A model generated the notes under the pieces. The model did no database searches and was not told where the DNA came from. It saw only the letters and a list, made by a program, of their open reading frames with translations. This document shows, one piece after another, positions 1 through 8,856 of a stretch of DNA of 64,000 nt; position 1 is the stretch's first letter, and every line of letters begins with the position of its first letter. The position numbers and the translations under genes were made by a program. The stretch spans positions 1 to 64,000 of the forward strand of contig NZ_JAFFPS010000055.1 in assembly GCF_016919165.1 (NCBI RefSeq). Direction: 5' to 3'. The stretch comes from Leptospira chreensis (GTDB taxonomy: Bacteria > Spirochaetota > Leptospiria > Leptospirales > Leptospiraceae).

Positions 1-1436
1 TGGGAACACCACAGCATTTCCAATTGGTTTTACAAAATCCCGAGAAGTATGTTTTTAAAACTGTGTCTCGAACCGATGAAGAAAAACCCGTTACCTTTAT
101 TGAACTCAGTGGAGACAGAAAGGATTCGTTTTTAAATAAACTTCGAATGTCACCGAATCGTTTCATTGCACAGGAAATGATTGCTTCTGCCACAGTTCCA
201 GTGTTAGGTGAATATGGATTTCGTCCCGGCCGTGCCATTATGAGAACCTTTGTTTCTTCTTCTGGATCCGGTTATCAAACCATGGCTGGTGGATTGGTGC
301 GAGTATCGCCTTCCTTAGATGACTTTTTTATCACTAGTCAAAGAGGTGCTTGGAGTAAGGACTTGTGGGTTCTCGCAACAGAAACACAAAAAGAAGAATC
401 CTTACTGGTTCCAAAATCAGACCAAATTTTGATTTCAAGGAAAAGTTCAGGAGTTCCGAGTCGGGTAGCAGACAATCTATTTTGGTTGGCTCGGTATTTG
501 GAACGATCAGAAAATCAAACAAGAGTTATACGAGAAGCAACATACAAAGTTTTACAAGTGGAAGATGGTTATGAAAGGGAGTCATTGGAGAATGCACTAA
601 AACTCGTAACTCATGTAACCAATAGTTATCCTGGATTTCTTGGGGATGATGCGAGTGAGTTGTTTTTAAATCCGTTTTCTGAATTACAACGATTAACAGC
701 GAATCGTCAAGTGGTTGGTAGTTTGGCATTCCATCTAAGAAGTTTGGTAACCGCTTCTAAATCGGTTCGAGACAGGCTTTCTGATGATATGAAAAAAATC
801 CTCTTACAGTTGGAAGATCAATCCAATCATCAAATTGAATCTTATGATCAAATTATAGACTTTTTGCAGAAGATTGTTGTGAACCTTTCTTCGCTTACAG
901 GTTTGTCTTTTGAAAATATGAGTCGGGAAGCCGGTTGGTATTTCCTTAACTTGGGTCGACGAATTGAAAGATCGATCAATATGATTTTGATGTTACAAGG
1001 AATGATTCGTTGGGATAGTTTCAGAGATAAAGCTTCTTTTGAAACTTTTTTACGAATTAATGATATTCGCTTAACATACAATCGTCGCTATAGTGGAAAA
1101 ATTGATCAGGAATCTGTATTGGATATTTTGTTATTTGATACAACCAATCCAAGATCATTTGCTTACCAGTTAGAACAAATCAATTCTGATATAAAATTTT
1201 TGCCAGGAAAAGATGATAAGGTTGTTTATTCGGAGGATCGAGCTGCCTTACAATTGTATACACATTTTAAATTGAAAGACATTTCGATTTTCTTTGAGTC
1301 AGAGAATCCTTTGGAGTCCGTTTCTATTTGGTTAGAAGAATTACATAATTATTTGAAACAATTATCTGAATCATTGTCATCTCGATACTTCAACTATACG
1401 GAAGAACAAACAAGGATCGGTGATGGAAATGGCTGA
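1..1436 (+). CDS. Circularly permuted ATP-grasp / alpha-E fusion protein, C-terminal part (5' end outside window)
   Basis: The reading frame is open from base 3, and an in-frame TTG at 24 is only an internal codon, so the gene starts upstream. The first ~140 visible residues end a circularly permuted ATP-grasp domain (segments such as GEYGFRPGRAIMRTFV). From about residue 145 (SRVADNLFWLARYLERSEN) to the end is a helical alpha-E domain. These two domains with a transglutaminase-like partner form a widespread cluster predicted to make or process a peptide-like product by amide ligation; the true substrate is unknown. Its stop overlaps the start of the next gene by 17 bp, so the two are co-translated. 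Domain identity is confident, function is not. Confidence 0.85.
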   Translation, partial: GTPQHFQLVLQNPEKYVFKTVSRTDEEKPVTFIELSGDRKDSFLNKLRMSPNRFIAQEMIASATVPVLGEYGFRPGRAIMRTFVSSSGSGYQTMAGGLVRVSPSLDDFFITSQRGAWSKDLWVLATETQKEESLLVPKSDQILISRKSSGVPSRVADNLFWLARYLERSENQTRVIREATYKVLQVEDGYERESLENALKLVTHVTNSYPGFLGDDASELFLNPFSELQRLTANRQVVGSLAFHLRSLVTASKSVRDRLSDDMKKILLQLEDQSNHQIESYDQIIDFLQKIVVNLSSLTGLSFENMSREAGWYFLNLGRRIERSINMILMLQGMIRWDSFRDKASFETFLRINDIRLTYNRRYSGKIDQESVLDILLFDTTNPRSFAYQLEQINSDIKFLPGKDDKVVYSEDRAALQLYTHFKLKDISIFFESENPLESVSIWLEELHNYLKQLSESLSSRYFNYTEEQTRIGDGNG

Positions 1437-2310
1437 TTTTAGAGTGATTCATAAAACTAAATATAGTTATGATGATACAGTCGCCTATTGCCATAATATG
1501 GCGCATATGTATCCGTTGACATCCCCGCATCAGGATTGTTTTCGAACACATGTGACGGTGAATCCAAAGCCAGTGGTATCGTCCTTTCGACGTGATTACT
1601 TCGGAAATCAAGTATTTCTATTCTCTGTGGAAGATCCTCATCGTTTTTTAGAAGTCGTTGTCGAATCAACGGTTCGAACACACCAAGCTTTGGGTTTGGA
1701 CTTATATAAATCGACACCTTGGGAAAATATATATTCTCTCATTCATGAATCCACATTAGATGCTGATTTATTATCAATTGAGTACATCCAACCGTCTTCC
1801 TTCATTGCAGCAAAAGAAAGTTATTTAGAATTTGCACGTATGTTTTTTACAAACGGCAAACCGGTTTATGCAGCCGCTTTGGAGATGACCACATATATAT
1901 ATCAAACATTTCAATATGATCCAAAGGCTACGAGTATCAATACTCCCATTGATCAAGTTCTTCATGAAAGAAAAGGGGTCTGTCAGGATTTTTCCCATTT
2001 AATGATAGCTGCATTACGTTCCTTAAAGATTCCAACTCGTTATGTGAGTGGTTATTTAGAAACATTACCTCCACCAGGGACTCAGAAATTACAAGGAAGT
2101 GATGCAACACATGCATGGGTTTCTGTTTATTGTCCTACTTTTGGTTGGTTGGACTTTGATCCAACAAATGGAAAGATCATTACAGAAGAATATATTATCA
2201 CAGCTGTTGGACGTGATTATGCAGATGTCTCTCCTTTAAAAGGAATTCTTTTTGGTGGCGGAAAACATAAACTCAAAGTAGAAGTGGATGTAATTCGCGA
2301 ACAAATATAA
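1420..2310 (+). CDS. Transglutaminase-like cysteine peptidase family protein
   Basis: 296 aa, no signal peptide. An N-terminal beta domain (about residues 1-95, typical transglutaminase N region) is followed by a transglutaminase core with Cys188 in KGVCQDFSHL, His231 in DATHAWVSVY and an Asp at 245-247 in GWLDFDPTNG, so the catalytic triad is intact. Bacterial members of this group are thought to act as peptidases or amidases rather than cross-linkers. It overlaps the upstream ATP-grasp/alpha-E gene, which is the usual arrangement and suggests one makes and the other processes the same peptide. The start at 1420 is supported by that overlap and by full-length homology to the family fold. Confidence 0.88.
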   Translation: MMEMADFRVIHKTKYSYDDTVAYCHNMAHMYPLTSPHQDCFRTHVTVNPKPVVSSFRRDYFGNQVFLFSVEDPHRFLEVVVESTVRTHQALGLDLYKSTPWENIYSLIHESTLDADLLSIEYIQPSSFIAAKESYLEFARMFFTNGKPVYAAALEMTTYIYQTFQYDPKATSINTPIDQVLHERKGVCQDFSHLMIAALRSLKIPTRYVSGYLETLPPPGTQKLQGSDATHAWVSVYCPTFGWLDFDPTNGKIITEEYIITAVGRDYADVSPLKGILFGGGKHKLKVEVDVIREQI

Positions 2311-2414
2311 TACATTTATTATTTTTTTATGATAACTATTGATAGATAAATTTGTCGATGGTTCTGTCTTTAACTAGACAAAATGATCTGAGTTCATTTG
2401 ATAAATAGTTAGAT

Positions 2415-5400
2415 ATGATAGAATCCATAGTTGCTTTTTCAATTCAAAACAAATTCAAGGTAATGATCGTTGCATTGGTTTTTTGTTTGATTGGTATAGT
2501 AAATGCATTTCAATTACCCATCGATGCTGTTCCTGATGTTACAAATGTGCAAGTGACTGCAGTAACATCTTCCCCTGCACTCACTCCTTTTGAAGTAGAA
2601 CAATTCATTACTTATCCCATCGAATTAGAGTTAAATGGTATTCCTGGTGCTACTGAAATTCGTTCTATTTCTAGAGCTGGAGTGAGTTCCGTTTCCGTAA
2701 TATTTGAAGATGGAACGGATATTTGGTTTGCGAGACAGATTGTAAATGAACGTCTCAAATTAGTTGATGCCGAAATTCCACCTGAATATGGAAAACCAGA
2801 ATTGGCGCCGGTCGCTACTGCGTTAGGTGATATTTATGAATTTATATTGACATCTGATAATCATAATGAAACTGAACTACGAAGTTTCGTTGACTGGGAT
2901 CTTTCAAAAAAAATTAAAAGTGTTCCGGGAGTGATTGAGGTAAATACTCTTGGTGGTTCCCTAAAACAATATCAAATATTAATCGATCCGAAGCGGTTAC
3001 AGGTTCATAATCTCACCATTTCCGAAATATTAGAAAATCTTAAGACAGCAAATTTTAATACAGGAGGGGGTTACGTTCAAAAAGGATATGAACAACTCGT
3101 GATTCGAGGTGAAGGACAATTTGAAGGAATTGATGAGATTAAAAGGGTAGCTGTAAGAACTGCTCATGATGGGATTCCTTTACTTTTAGGACAGATTGCC
3201 ACAGTTCAAGAAGGTCCAGCATTAAGATTTGGTATCGCTACAAAAGACGGCAAAGAAGTCGTTGCAGCAACAGTAATCATGTTATTAGGACAGAACTCTC
3301 GAGAAGTTGTCGCGAATGTAAAACAAAGAATTGATGAGATCCGGTCAACCTTGCCCAAAGGAATGAGAATCGAACCTTTCTATGATCGATCGGAGTTTAT
3401 CAATCGAGCTTTAAAAACAGTATTTATTAATCTTTCCGAAGGGGCCGTATTAGTTTTTTTGGCATTGATATTCACTTTGGGTACTGCCAAAGGAGGAATG
3501 CTTGTTGCGTTAGCAATTCCTGTTTCCATGTTAATCGCAGTTATATTCATGAAATACCTGGGTGTTGTCGGAAACTTGATGTCGTTAGGTGCCTTGGATT
3601 TTGGATTGTTGGTTGATGGGTCTATTGTTATGTTAGAATCCGTTTTAGCAGGATTTTACATTGGTAGAAAAAAATTCAGCAAACCAATGAATGAAGAGGA
3701 AATTAAAAACATCACTGAAGGTATTATTTTAGAACGATGTCAAAAAGTGGGAAAGGCTGCTGCATTTTCTGTTGCTATCATCATGTTGGTTTATTTGCCT
3801 TTGATGGTTTTGGAAGGGGTGGAAGGTCGTATGTTTCGCCCCATGGCAATTACTGTGGCCTTAGCTCTTGCCAGTGCACTTGTTTTTTCCATTACTGTAT
3901 TTCCAGCAAGTCTCGCCATATTCTATAAAAAACCTTTTATACATAAAGCACATGCATGGGAGAAAATCGAAGAATACTATGTTTCTCTTTTAAATTGGGG
4001 AATGGAAAGGAAAAAGAAGATATTAATATTTTCGTTTCTTCTTGTTTTGGTTTCATTTTCTCTTGGTTCTTATTTGGGTTCGGAATTTTTACCGAGAATT
4101 GATGAAGGAGAAATTGAAATTGATGCGAAACGATTACCTTCTACTGCGATTGATTATTCGAAAGATTTAAACAAAGACATTGAAAGAGTATTAAAACCAT
4201 TTCCTGAAATTGCCAGTGTTGTATCTCGTGTCGGTCGTGGTGAATCTGCAGCAGAGCCTTTAGGCACTGAAGAAACATCTGTGATGGTAAAATTATCACC
4301 AAAAAAGAATTGGGTGAATGCAAATTCAAGAGAAGAATTAATGAATGTTTTGAAAGTTACATTAAATTCTTCTATCCCATCTACATACTTTAGTATGTCT
4401 CAACCGATTGAAAATAGGGTGAATGCACTCTTGACTGGTTCCAAAGCGGATGTCGTAGTAAAAATATATGGTGATGATTTACAAACGCTGAAGTCACAAG
4501 CGGATAAATTAGCAAACGTTCTATCTAAAATTGAAGGAACAGGAGATTTAAGAGTCCAACGACTATTGGGTCTTCCTATGTTACAAATCAATACAAACTA
4601 CGATCATATGGCTCGTTACGGAGTCACAGCATCAGAAATTTTACGCACTGTAGAAATGATGAGAGTTGGTTCCACGGCTGGCAAAATATTCGAAGGTGCA
4701 AAAAGATATGATTTAGTTTTGCGATTGGATTTACAGGCCAAGGATGTTGATTCCGTTCGAAACATTCCCATCATGACTTCCCGAGGTTCAACGGTTCCGT
4801 TAGCACAAGTTGCGGATATTGAAATTCTTGATTCTGCTTCAGCAATTTATCGGGAAGGACTGAAACGAAGAATATTCGTTGAAGTGAATATTCGAGGAAG
4901 GGATTTGGTTGGTTATATCAATGAGGCAAAAACCAAAACGGAATCGATTCAAAACTCCTTACCTGCTGGATATGAAATTGAATGGGGAGGGCAGTTTGAT
5001 AATTTTGTGCGAGCAAGAGATAGATTACTTCTCGTAGTTCCCGTAGCTCTTGCGATTATATTTTTTATGCTGATTGCCGCCTTTGAAAGTGTATACTATG
5101 CAGTTGGTGTTTTTTCTGTAGTTCCTTTAGCTGCTGCTGGAGGTATACTCGGTTTATTAATTCGCGGCCTCCCATTTAGTATTCCTGCAGCTGTTGGTTT
5201 TATCGCTGTTAGTGGGATCGCAGTTTTAAATGGAGTTGTTTATGCATCTACTTTAAAAGATGAAATTAAGTCAGGAGTAGATATTGATAAAGCTGTAGTC
5301 TCTGCTGGTATTTTGTCCTTACGTCCTGTTCTTACAACTGAATTTATCGCAGCGATTGGTTTTTTACCGATGGCCTTGTCAACGATGGCGGGAGCTGAAG

Positions 5401-5642
5401 TGCAACGACCACTGGCAACAGTAGTCATCTTTGGTGTGTTAGTTGCAACAGCGCTTTCGCGATTGGTGTTACCATTTGTTATGGAGTTTCTTTTGAAATT
5501 AGATGAAAAAAGAAAACTGGTGAAAGAACAAAACCGCCTTCATCGAATGGCAAAATTAATTCAGATTGATATTGGTGATTACGAGGAAGAACCAGAACCA
5601 ACACCTCCTTCGAAGGAGAACAAAAAGCGAAGATCTCTTTGA
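2415..5642 (+). CDS. czcA: RND efflux transporter, CzcA/CusA (heavy-metal) family
   Basis: 1075 aa, the usual length for the inner-membrane pump subunit of a tripartite heavy-metal RND system. An N-terminal membrane anchor is followed by two large periplasmic porter loops and two bundles of transmembrane helices. The fourth helix carries Asp395, Asp401 and Glu408 ([14 protein letters not shown]), matching the acidic proton-relay residues of metal-type RND pumps. The C-terminus is a charged cytoplasmic tail rich in Glu, Pro and Lys. No membrane-fusion (CzcB) or outer-membrane (CzcC) gene lies beside it, so partners must be encoded elsewhere. The metal cannot be read from sequence. No clear Shine-Dalgarno motif precedes the ATG. 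Confidence 0.9.
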   Translation: MIESIVAFSIQNKFKVMIVALVFCLIGIVNAFQLPIDAVPDVTNVQVTAVTSSPALTPFEVEQFITYPIELELNGIPGATEIRSISRAGVSSVSVIFEDGTDIWFARQIVNERLKLVDAEIPPEYGKPELAPVATALGDIYEFILTSDNHNETELRSFVDWDLSKKIKSVPGVIEVNTLGGSLKQYQILIDPKRLQVHNLTISEILENLKTANFNTGGGYVQKGYEQLVIRGEGQFEGIDEIKRVAVRTAHDGIPLLLGQIATVQEGPALRFGIATKDGKEVVAATVIMLLGQNSREVVANVKQRIDEIRSTLPKGMRIEPFYDRSEFINRALKTVFINLSEGAVLVFLALIFTLGTAKGGMLVALAIPVSMLIAVIFMKYLGVVGNLMSLGALDFGLLVDGSIVMLESVLAGFYIGRKKFSKPMNEEEIKNITEGIILERCQKVGKAAAFSVAIIMLVYLPLMVLEGVEGRMFRPMAITVALALASALVFSITVFPASLAIFYKKPFIHKAHAWEKIEEYYVSLLNWGMERKKKILIFSFLLVLVSFSLGSYLGSEFLPRIDEGEIEIDAKRLPSTAIDYSKDLNKDIERVLKPFPEIASVVSRVGRGESAAEPLGTEETSVMVKLSPKKNWVNANSREELMNVLKVTLNSSIPSTYFSMSQPIENRVNALLTGSKADVVVKIYGDDLQTLKSQADKLANVLSKIEGTGDLRVQRLLGLPMLQINTNYDHMARYGVTASEILRTVEMMRVGSTAGKIFEGAKRYDLVLRLDLQAKDVDSVRNIPIMTSRGSTVPLAQVADIEILDSASAIYREGLKRRIFVEVNIRGRDLVGYINEAKTKTESIQNSLPAGYEIEWGGQFDNFVRARDRLLLVVPVALAIIFFMLIAAFESVYYAVGVFSVVPLAAAGGILGLLIRGLPFSIPAAVGFIAVSGIAVLNGVVYASTLKDEIKSGVDIDKAVVSAGILSLRPVLTTEFIAAIGFLPMALSTMAGAEVQRPLATVVIFGVLVATALSRLVLPFVMEFLLKLDEKRKLVKEQNRLHRMAKLIQIDIGDYEEEPEPTPPSKENKKRRSL

Positions 5643-5742
5643 TTCATTTTATCCAGATATTCGAAAGATGAACTTTCTCGGAAAAAAATGAACCCTTGCA
5701 ATTGGTTGGTTGATTTTTAGATTTTTTTATGGTAAGAGGAAA

Positions 5743-5791
5743 CCATTGGGTGGCGGGTCTAGTTCCCCACCCTCAAATCGGGCGGGGATAC
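5743..5791. repeat. Interspersed GC-rich intergenic repeat, copy 1
   Basis: A 49-bp stretch beginning CCATTGGG and ending GGCGGGGATAC. It matches copies at 49911-49965 and 58271-58325 with one substitution in the core, then diverges after GATAC. Internally TCCCCACCC and GGGCGGGGA can pair around a 7-nt loop. It lies downstream of the czcA-like gene and after the end of the convergent ArsC-like gene, so it could also act as a transcription stop. The flanking 5643-5822 contains no credible gene; a short frame through it is only the repeat read as codons. Confidence 0.85.
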
Positions 5792-5822
5792 TCATATTCG
5801 CACTTCTACACAAATCCACGCA

Positions 5823-6185
5823 CTACCCCAATTTCCCCTTCCACTCTTCTTCCTTAAACCCTACCAAAAACCAACCCTCTCCTACAACAAAAGGCCGTTT
5901 GACCAAATTTCCGTTGGCAGAAAGTTCTTTATAAATTTGTTCTTCCGTGAGAGTTCCTAATTTTTCCTTCCAATTTCCCTCTCGGTAATCCTTCCCAGAG
6001 GTATTAAAAAGTCTTTTGATGTCACCTAAGTATTGTTTTGCTTTTTTCAGCTCAGTGACAGTGGGTGGAGTTTCGCGGATGGGAATTGGTTGGAAATCTA
6101 CTTTTTTAGATTTCAAATATTTGAGGGCATTGCGGCAGGTACTACATCCAGAATATTCGTAAACTTTGGGATTGGAACGACTCAT
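5823..6185 (-). CDS. ArsC/Spx-like thioredoxin-fold protein (YffB type)
   Basis: 120 aa, the usual length for the ArsC/Spx/YffB family. The N-terminus is KVYEYSGCSTCRNALKYL, with a CxxC pair at the position of the ArsC active-site cysteine, followed by a conserved IRETPP segment and a C-terminal half with KRPFVVGEGWFLVGF. Family members are glutathione- or thioredoxin-dependent arsenate reductases or redox-sensing RNA polymerase partners; which one applies here cannot be decided, since the last residues needed for Spx function are not diagnostic. Divergent from murB with about 50 bp between starts. Confidence 0.8.
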   Translation of the reverse strand: MSRSNPKVYEYSGCSTCRNALKYLKSKKVDFQPIPIRETPPTVTELKKAKQYLGDIKRLFNTSGKDYREGNWKEKLGTLTEEQIYKELSANGNLVKRPFVVGEGWFLVGFKEEEWKGKLG

Positions 6186-6235
6186 AAGACTGATTTTCTT
6201 ACTTACGATTTTTGCGGAAACTTTTTATTGGAACT

Positions 6236-7321
6236 ATGCTTGTCCAAAACAGTATTCCCTTGGCTCCACTCACGACATTCCGTTTGGGTGGTGAAGCAAA
6301 ATTTTTCATCTCTATCAAGACAACGGAAGATTTGTCCAAGGCACTTACTTTTTGTAAAACTGAAAACATATCTTTTGTTATTTTGGGTGGCGGGTCTAAC
6401 ACCATATTCAGAGATTCTGGATTTCCCGGTGCGGTCCTTCAAATGCAAATCCCCGGCATTCGTTGTTTGGATTCCAATGACAATCATACCATTTTTCAAG
6501 TAGGTGCTGGTGTTCCTTGGGATCATTTTGTAGAATATGCAGTAAAACAAGGATTAGCTGGTATTGAATGTCTTTCTGGAATTCCAGGTTCTGTAGGTGC
6601 ATCACCCATTCAAAACATTGGTGCTTATGGCCAAGAAGTTAAAGATTCCATTTTAAAAGTGGAATGTATGAATCCATCTGGTGAAATCATAACCATTTCG
6701 AATGAAGATTGTAAGTTTCGTTATCGAAACAGCGAATTTAAATCGGGAATTTATCAAGATTGGATTGTCGTCTCTGTAACATTTCAATTATCAAAAATAG
6801 CTTCTCCCTGTTTGCGTTACCCAGAAGTACAAAAAGCATGGGAAAAATATCATTCCGAAAATCTCTCTGCAGAGATTTCTGATTCGGAACTTCGTAGTTT
6901 TCAAATGGAAGCCATCAGAAATTTGGTGATCCAACTACGAAAGAAAAAATCTATGGTATTGGATGAAAATGATCCAAACACTCGTTCTGCGGGATCTTTT
7001 TTTACCAACCCCATTCTATCTGATGGGGAAACCGAACAATTTTTGGTAACCGCAAAAAATCTCGGATTTGAAAACCCACCCGTATATCCAGAATCACCGG
7101 GATTTAAAAAACTCTCTGCGGCCTGGCTGATTGAAAACTCTGGAATTCAAAAAGGGACGAAATATCCGGGGGGAGTGGGTATCTCAGAGAACCATTGTTT
7201 GGGTCTAATCAATATAGCGGGAACAACATCTGCACTTTTGGAAATGGCAGAATTGGTCAGAAAGAGTGTATTTGAAAAATTTTCCGTTCAATTAGAAATG
7301 GAACCGGTCGTAAGACCCTAA
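6236..7321 (+). CDS. murB: UDP-N-acetylenolpyruvoylglucosamine reductase (MurB)
   Basis: Flavoenzyme that reduces UDP-GlcNAc-enolpyruvate to UDP-MurNAc in cytoplasmic peptidoglycan precursor synthesis. The FAD-binding region shows LTTFRLGGEA, LGGGSNTIFRDSGFPG and ECLSGIPGSVGASPIQNIGAYGQE. The C-terminal substrate domain shows FRYRNSEFK, RSAGSFFTNPIL with the proton-donor serine, and GISENHCLGLIN. About 361 aa. I start at ATG 6236, which has GGA a few bases upstream, instead of an in-frame TTG at 6212 that lacks any ribosome-binding motif. Downstream mltG is also a cell-wall gene, so the pair may be one unit. Confidence 0.93.
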   Translation: MLVQNSIPLAPLTTFRLGGEAKFFISIKTTEDLSKALTFCKTENISFVILGGGSNTIFRDSGFPGAVLQMQIPGIRCLDSNDNHTIFQVGAGVPWDHFVEYAVKQGLAGIECLSGIPGSVGASPIQNIGAYGQEVKDSILKVECMNPSGEIITISNEDCKFRYRNSEFKSGIYQDWIVVSVTFQLSKIASPCLRYPEVQKAWEKYHSENLSAEISDSELRSFQMEAIRNLVIQLRKKKSMVLDENDPNTRSAGSFFTNPILSDGETEQFLVTAKNLGFENPPVYPESPGFKKLSAAWLIENSGIQKGTKYPGGVGISENHCLGLINIAGTTSALLEMAELVRKSVFEKFSVQLEMEPVVRP

Positions 7322-7365
7322 AAAAGATTTGGTAATTGTCGATATAACAAGAGAATGGGGATGGA

Positions 7366-8388
7366 ATGAACTCGAAACTTAAAAAATACCTGATTCTATC
7401 GGGACTTGGTGTTTCCTTACTGCTGGTTTTGGCCTTAATTGGATTTTTCGTTGTCGACGAAATCAAAGGTGGGGCTGTAGGCGATGGTCAAAACAAATAC
7501 GAACTCATCATTGATTCAGGGGAACCATCATCGAGTGTGGTACGCGAGTTAGCTGCTGCCGGAATGATTAAATCTTCCGTATACTTCAATTACCTGATGA
7601 AGTTCACAAGAGCCGGAAACAAAATCAAACAAGGTGTTTATGACATCAATGATGGTATGAGCTCTCGTAAAATTCTAGATGTCATTATTTCTGGAAAAGT
7701 AAAACTCGTAAACTTCACTGTCCCAGAGGGATATAACAATCGTCAGATTGGCGACTTGTTGGTTTCAAAAAAACTCGCCATCTCAAGAGAAGAATTTTTA
7801 AAAGTGGCTCAAAGCCCGGCGTTACTGACAAAGTACAATATCCCGGCAAAAACATTAGAAGGTTATTTATTTCCAGAAACGTATTCGGTTCCTTTGAATT
7901 ATCCATTGGAAAGAATCACCGAGATGATGATCAAACGATTCTATAAAAAACTAGAATCCATTCCAGAAGCAAAGGACATCAAACCAGCCGACCTTCATTT
8001 TCGTGTCGTTCTTGGATCCATTGTCGAGAGAGAAGCTGTTAGAAAAGAAGAAAGGCCAATGATGGCAGGAGTGTTCCTCACTCGCATTGAAAAAAATATC
8101 AATTTGGAATCATGTGCCACCATCCAATACTTATTTGATAAACCCAAAAAAAGACTTTTTGAATCGGATCTAAAGATTGTATCTCCCTACAATACATACA
8201 TCAATGGAGGATGGCCTCCGGGCCCTATTTCCAATCCCGGTTTACCAGCGTTAGAAGCTTCATTCAAACCAATGAAGTCCGATAAATTATTTTTTCTATT
8301 AAAACCAGATGGTTCTCATTATTTTTCTGCCACATTCAAAGAACATTTGGATGCAAAAAAGAAATTCATTGATGTCCTCTACCAATAA
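7366..8388 (+). CDS. mltG: Endolytic peptidoglycan transglycosylase MltG (YceG-like)
   Basis: 340 aa. One N-terminal transmembrane helix (about residues 8-30) places the rest in the periplasm. A LysM-like subdomain precedes the YceG catalytic domain with LGSIVEREA; Glu221 aligns with the catalytic glutamate of MltG. Further family signatures are MAGVFLTRIEKNINLESCATIQYLF, SPYNTYINGGWPPGPISNPG and DGSHYFSATFKEH. It cuts nascent glycan strands and so sets their length. ATG 7366 is preceded by GGGGATGGA, a good ribosome site. It lies 44 bp after murB. Confidence 0.94.
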   Translation: MNSKLKKYLILSGLGVSLLLVLALIGFFVVDEIKGGAVGDGQNKYELIIDSGEPSSSVVRELAAAGMIKSSVYFNYLMKFTRAGNKIKQGVYDINDGMSSRKILDVIISGKVKLVNFTVPEGYNNRQIGDLLVSKKLAISREEFLKVAQSPALLTKYNIPAKTLEGYLFPETYSVPLNYPLERITEMMIKRFYKKLESIPEAKDIKPADLHFRVVLGSIVEREAVRKEERPMMAGVFLTRIEKNINLESCATIQYLFDKPKKRLFESDLKIVSPYNTYINGGWPPGPISNPGLPALEASFKPMKSDKLFFLLKPDGSHYFSATFKEHLDAKKKFIDVLYQ

Positions 8389-8439
8389 AAATGGAGAAAC
8401 TAAAGATAGATAATTTAGAATCTCTTACATCAATCTACC

Positions 8440-8697
8440 ATGGATGAAAATATTGTTGAATTAAACATTGCGATCGGTGGGATTTCTAAGGAACTTTTGG
8501 ATGTTCAAAAAGCCTTAGATGCCTACCGAGAAAAACAAAAACGAAAGGAAGCTGTCGATGAAGAAGCAATGACCTTTGTTACCAAAGCAGAACTTGTCAT
8601 TCAAAAAGCAGAAAACGGGGATCTCCAACTGACTACCGACCAAATCCGGCGAATCAAAAGTAACCTCGTAAAGATCCTACAGCGATTACAAAAATAA
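8440..8697 (+). CDS. Small coiled-coil protein of unknown function
   Basis: 85 aa, highly charged, with heptad-like spacing of Leu/Ile/Val over most of its length, so a helical coiled coil is likely. No signal peptide, Cys or known motif. It lies 51 bp downstream of mltG on the same strand and could be the last gene of the murB-mltG unit. I do not recognise the family. The frame is supported by Leptospira-like codon use and by filling the gap between mltG and the Pho-box region. Confidence 0.6.
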   Translation: MDENIVELNIAIGGISKELLDVQKALDAYREKQKRKEAVDEEAMTFVTKAELVIQKAENGDLQLTTDQIRRIKSNLVKILQRLQK

Positions 8698-8732
8698 CTC
8701 TTTCCCCAATCCTTCATAAAACCTTCACCAGC

Positions 8733-8750
8733 TTGTCATTCCCTTGTAAC
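8733..8750 (+). promoter_or_regulatory. Putative Pho box upstream of the 8857 lipoprotein gene
   Basis: TTGTCAT, 4 bp, TTGTAAC: two 7-bp direct repeats with 11-bp period, the architecture of a PhoB binding site. A weak third unit (CCTTCAC) lies one period upstream. A poor -10-like CATAGT follows ten bases later at 8761, which fits activators that replace the -35 box. A second near-identical site precedes the receptor gene at 11427. Confidence 0.55.
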
Positions 8751-8856
8751 AAATAAAGAACATAGTTTCCTCTAGTTAGAGGGAAATTTTTTACAAATCC
8801 CTTCCGGGAAGACCCGCTAACCAAACAAATTCGATTCAATCGAAAGAGGATTTAAA

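Noticed and set aside
5710..5934. Short frame through repeat copy 1, with a similar frame through copy 3
   Set aside because: The shared peptide is simply the repeat translated; no ribosome site and no conserved extension.
6033..6503. 156-codon frame overlapping the ArsC-like gene and murB
   Set aside because: Covers two conserved genes on different strands and has no recognisable domain.
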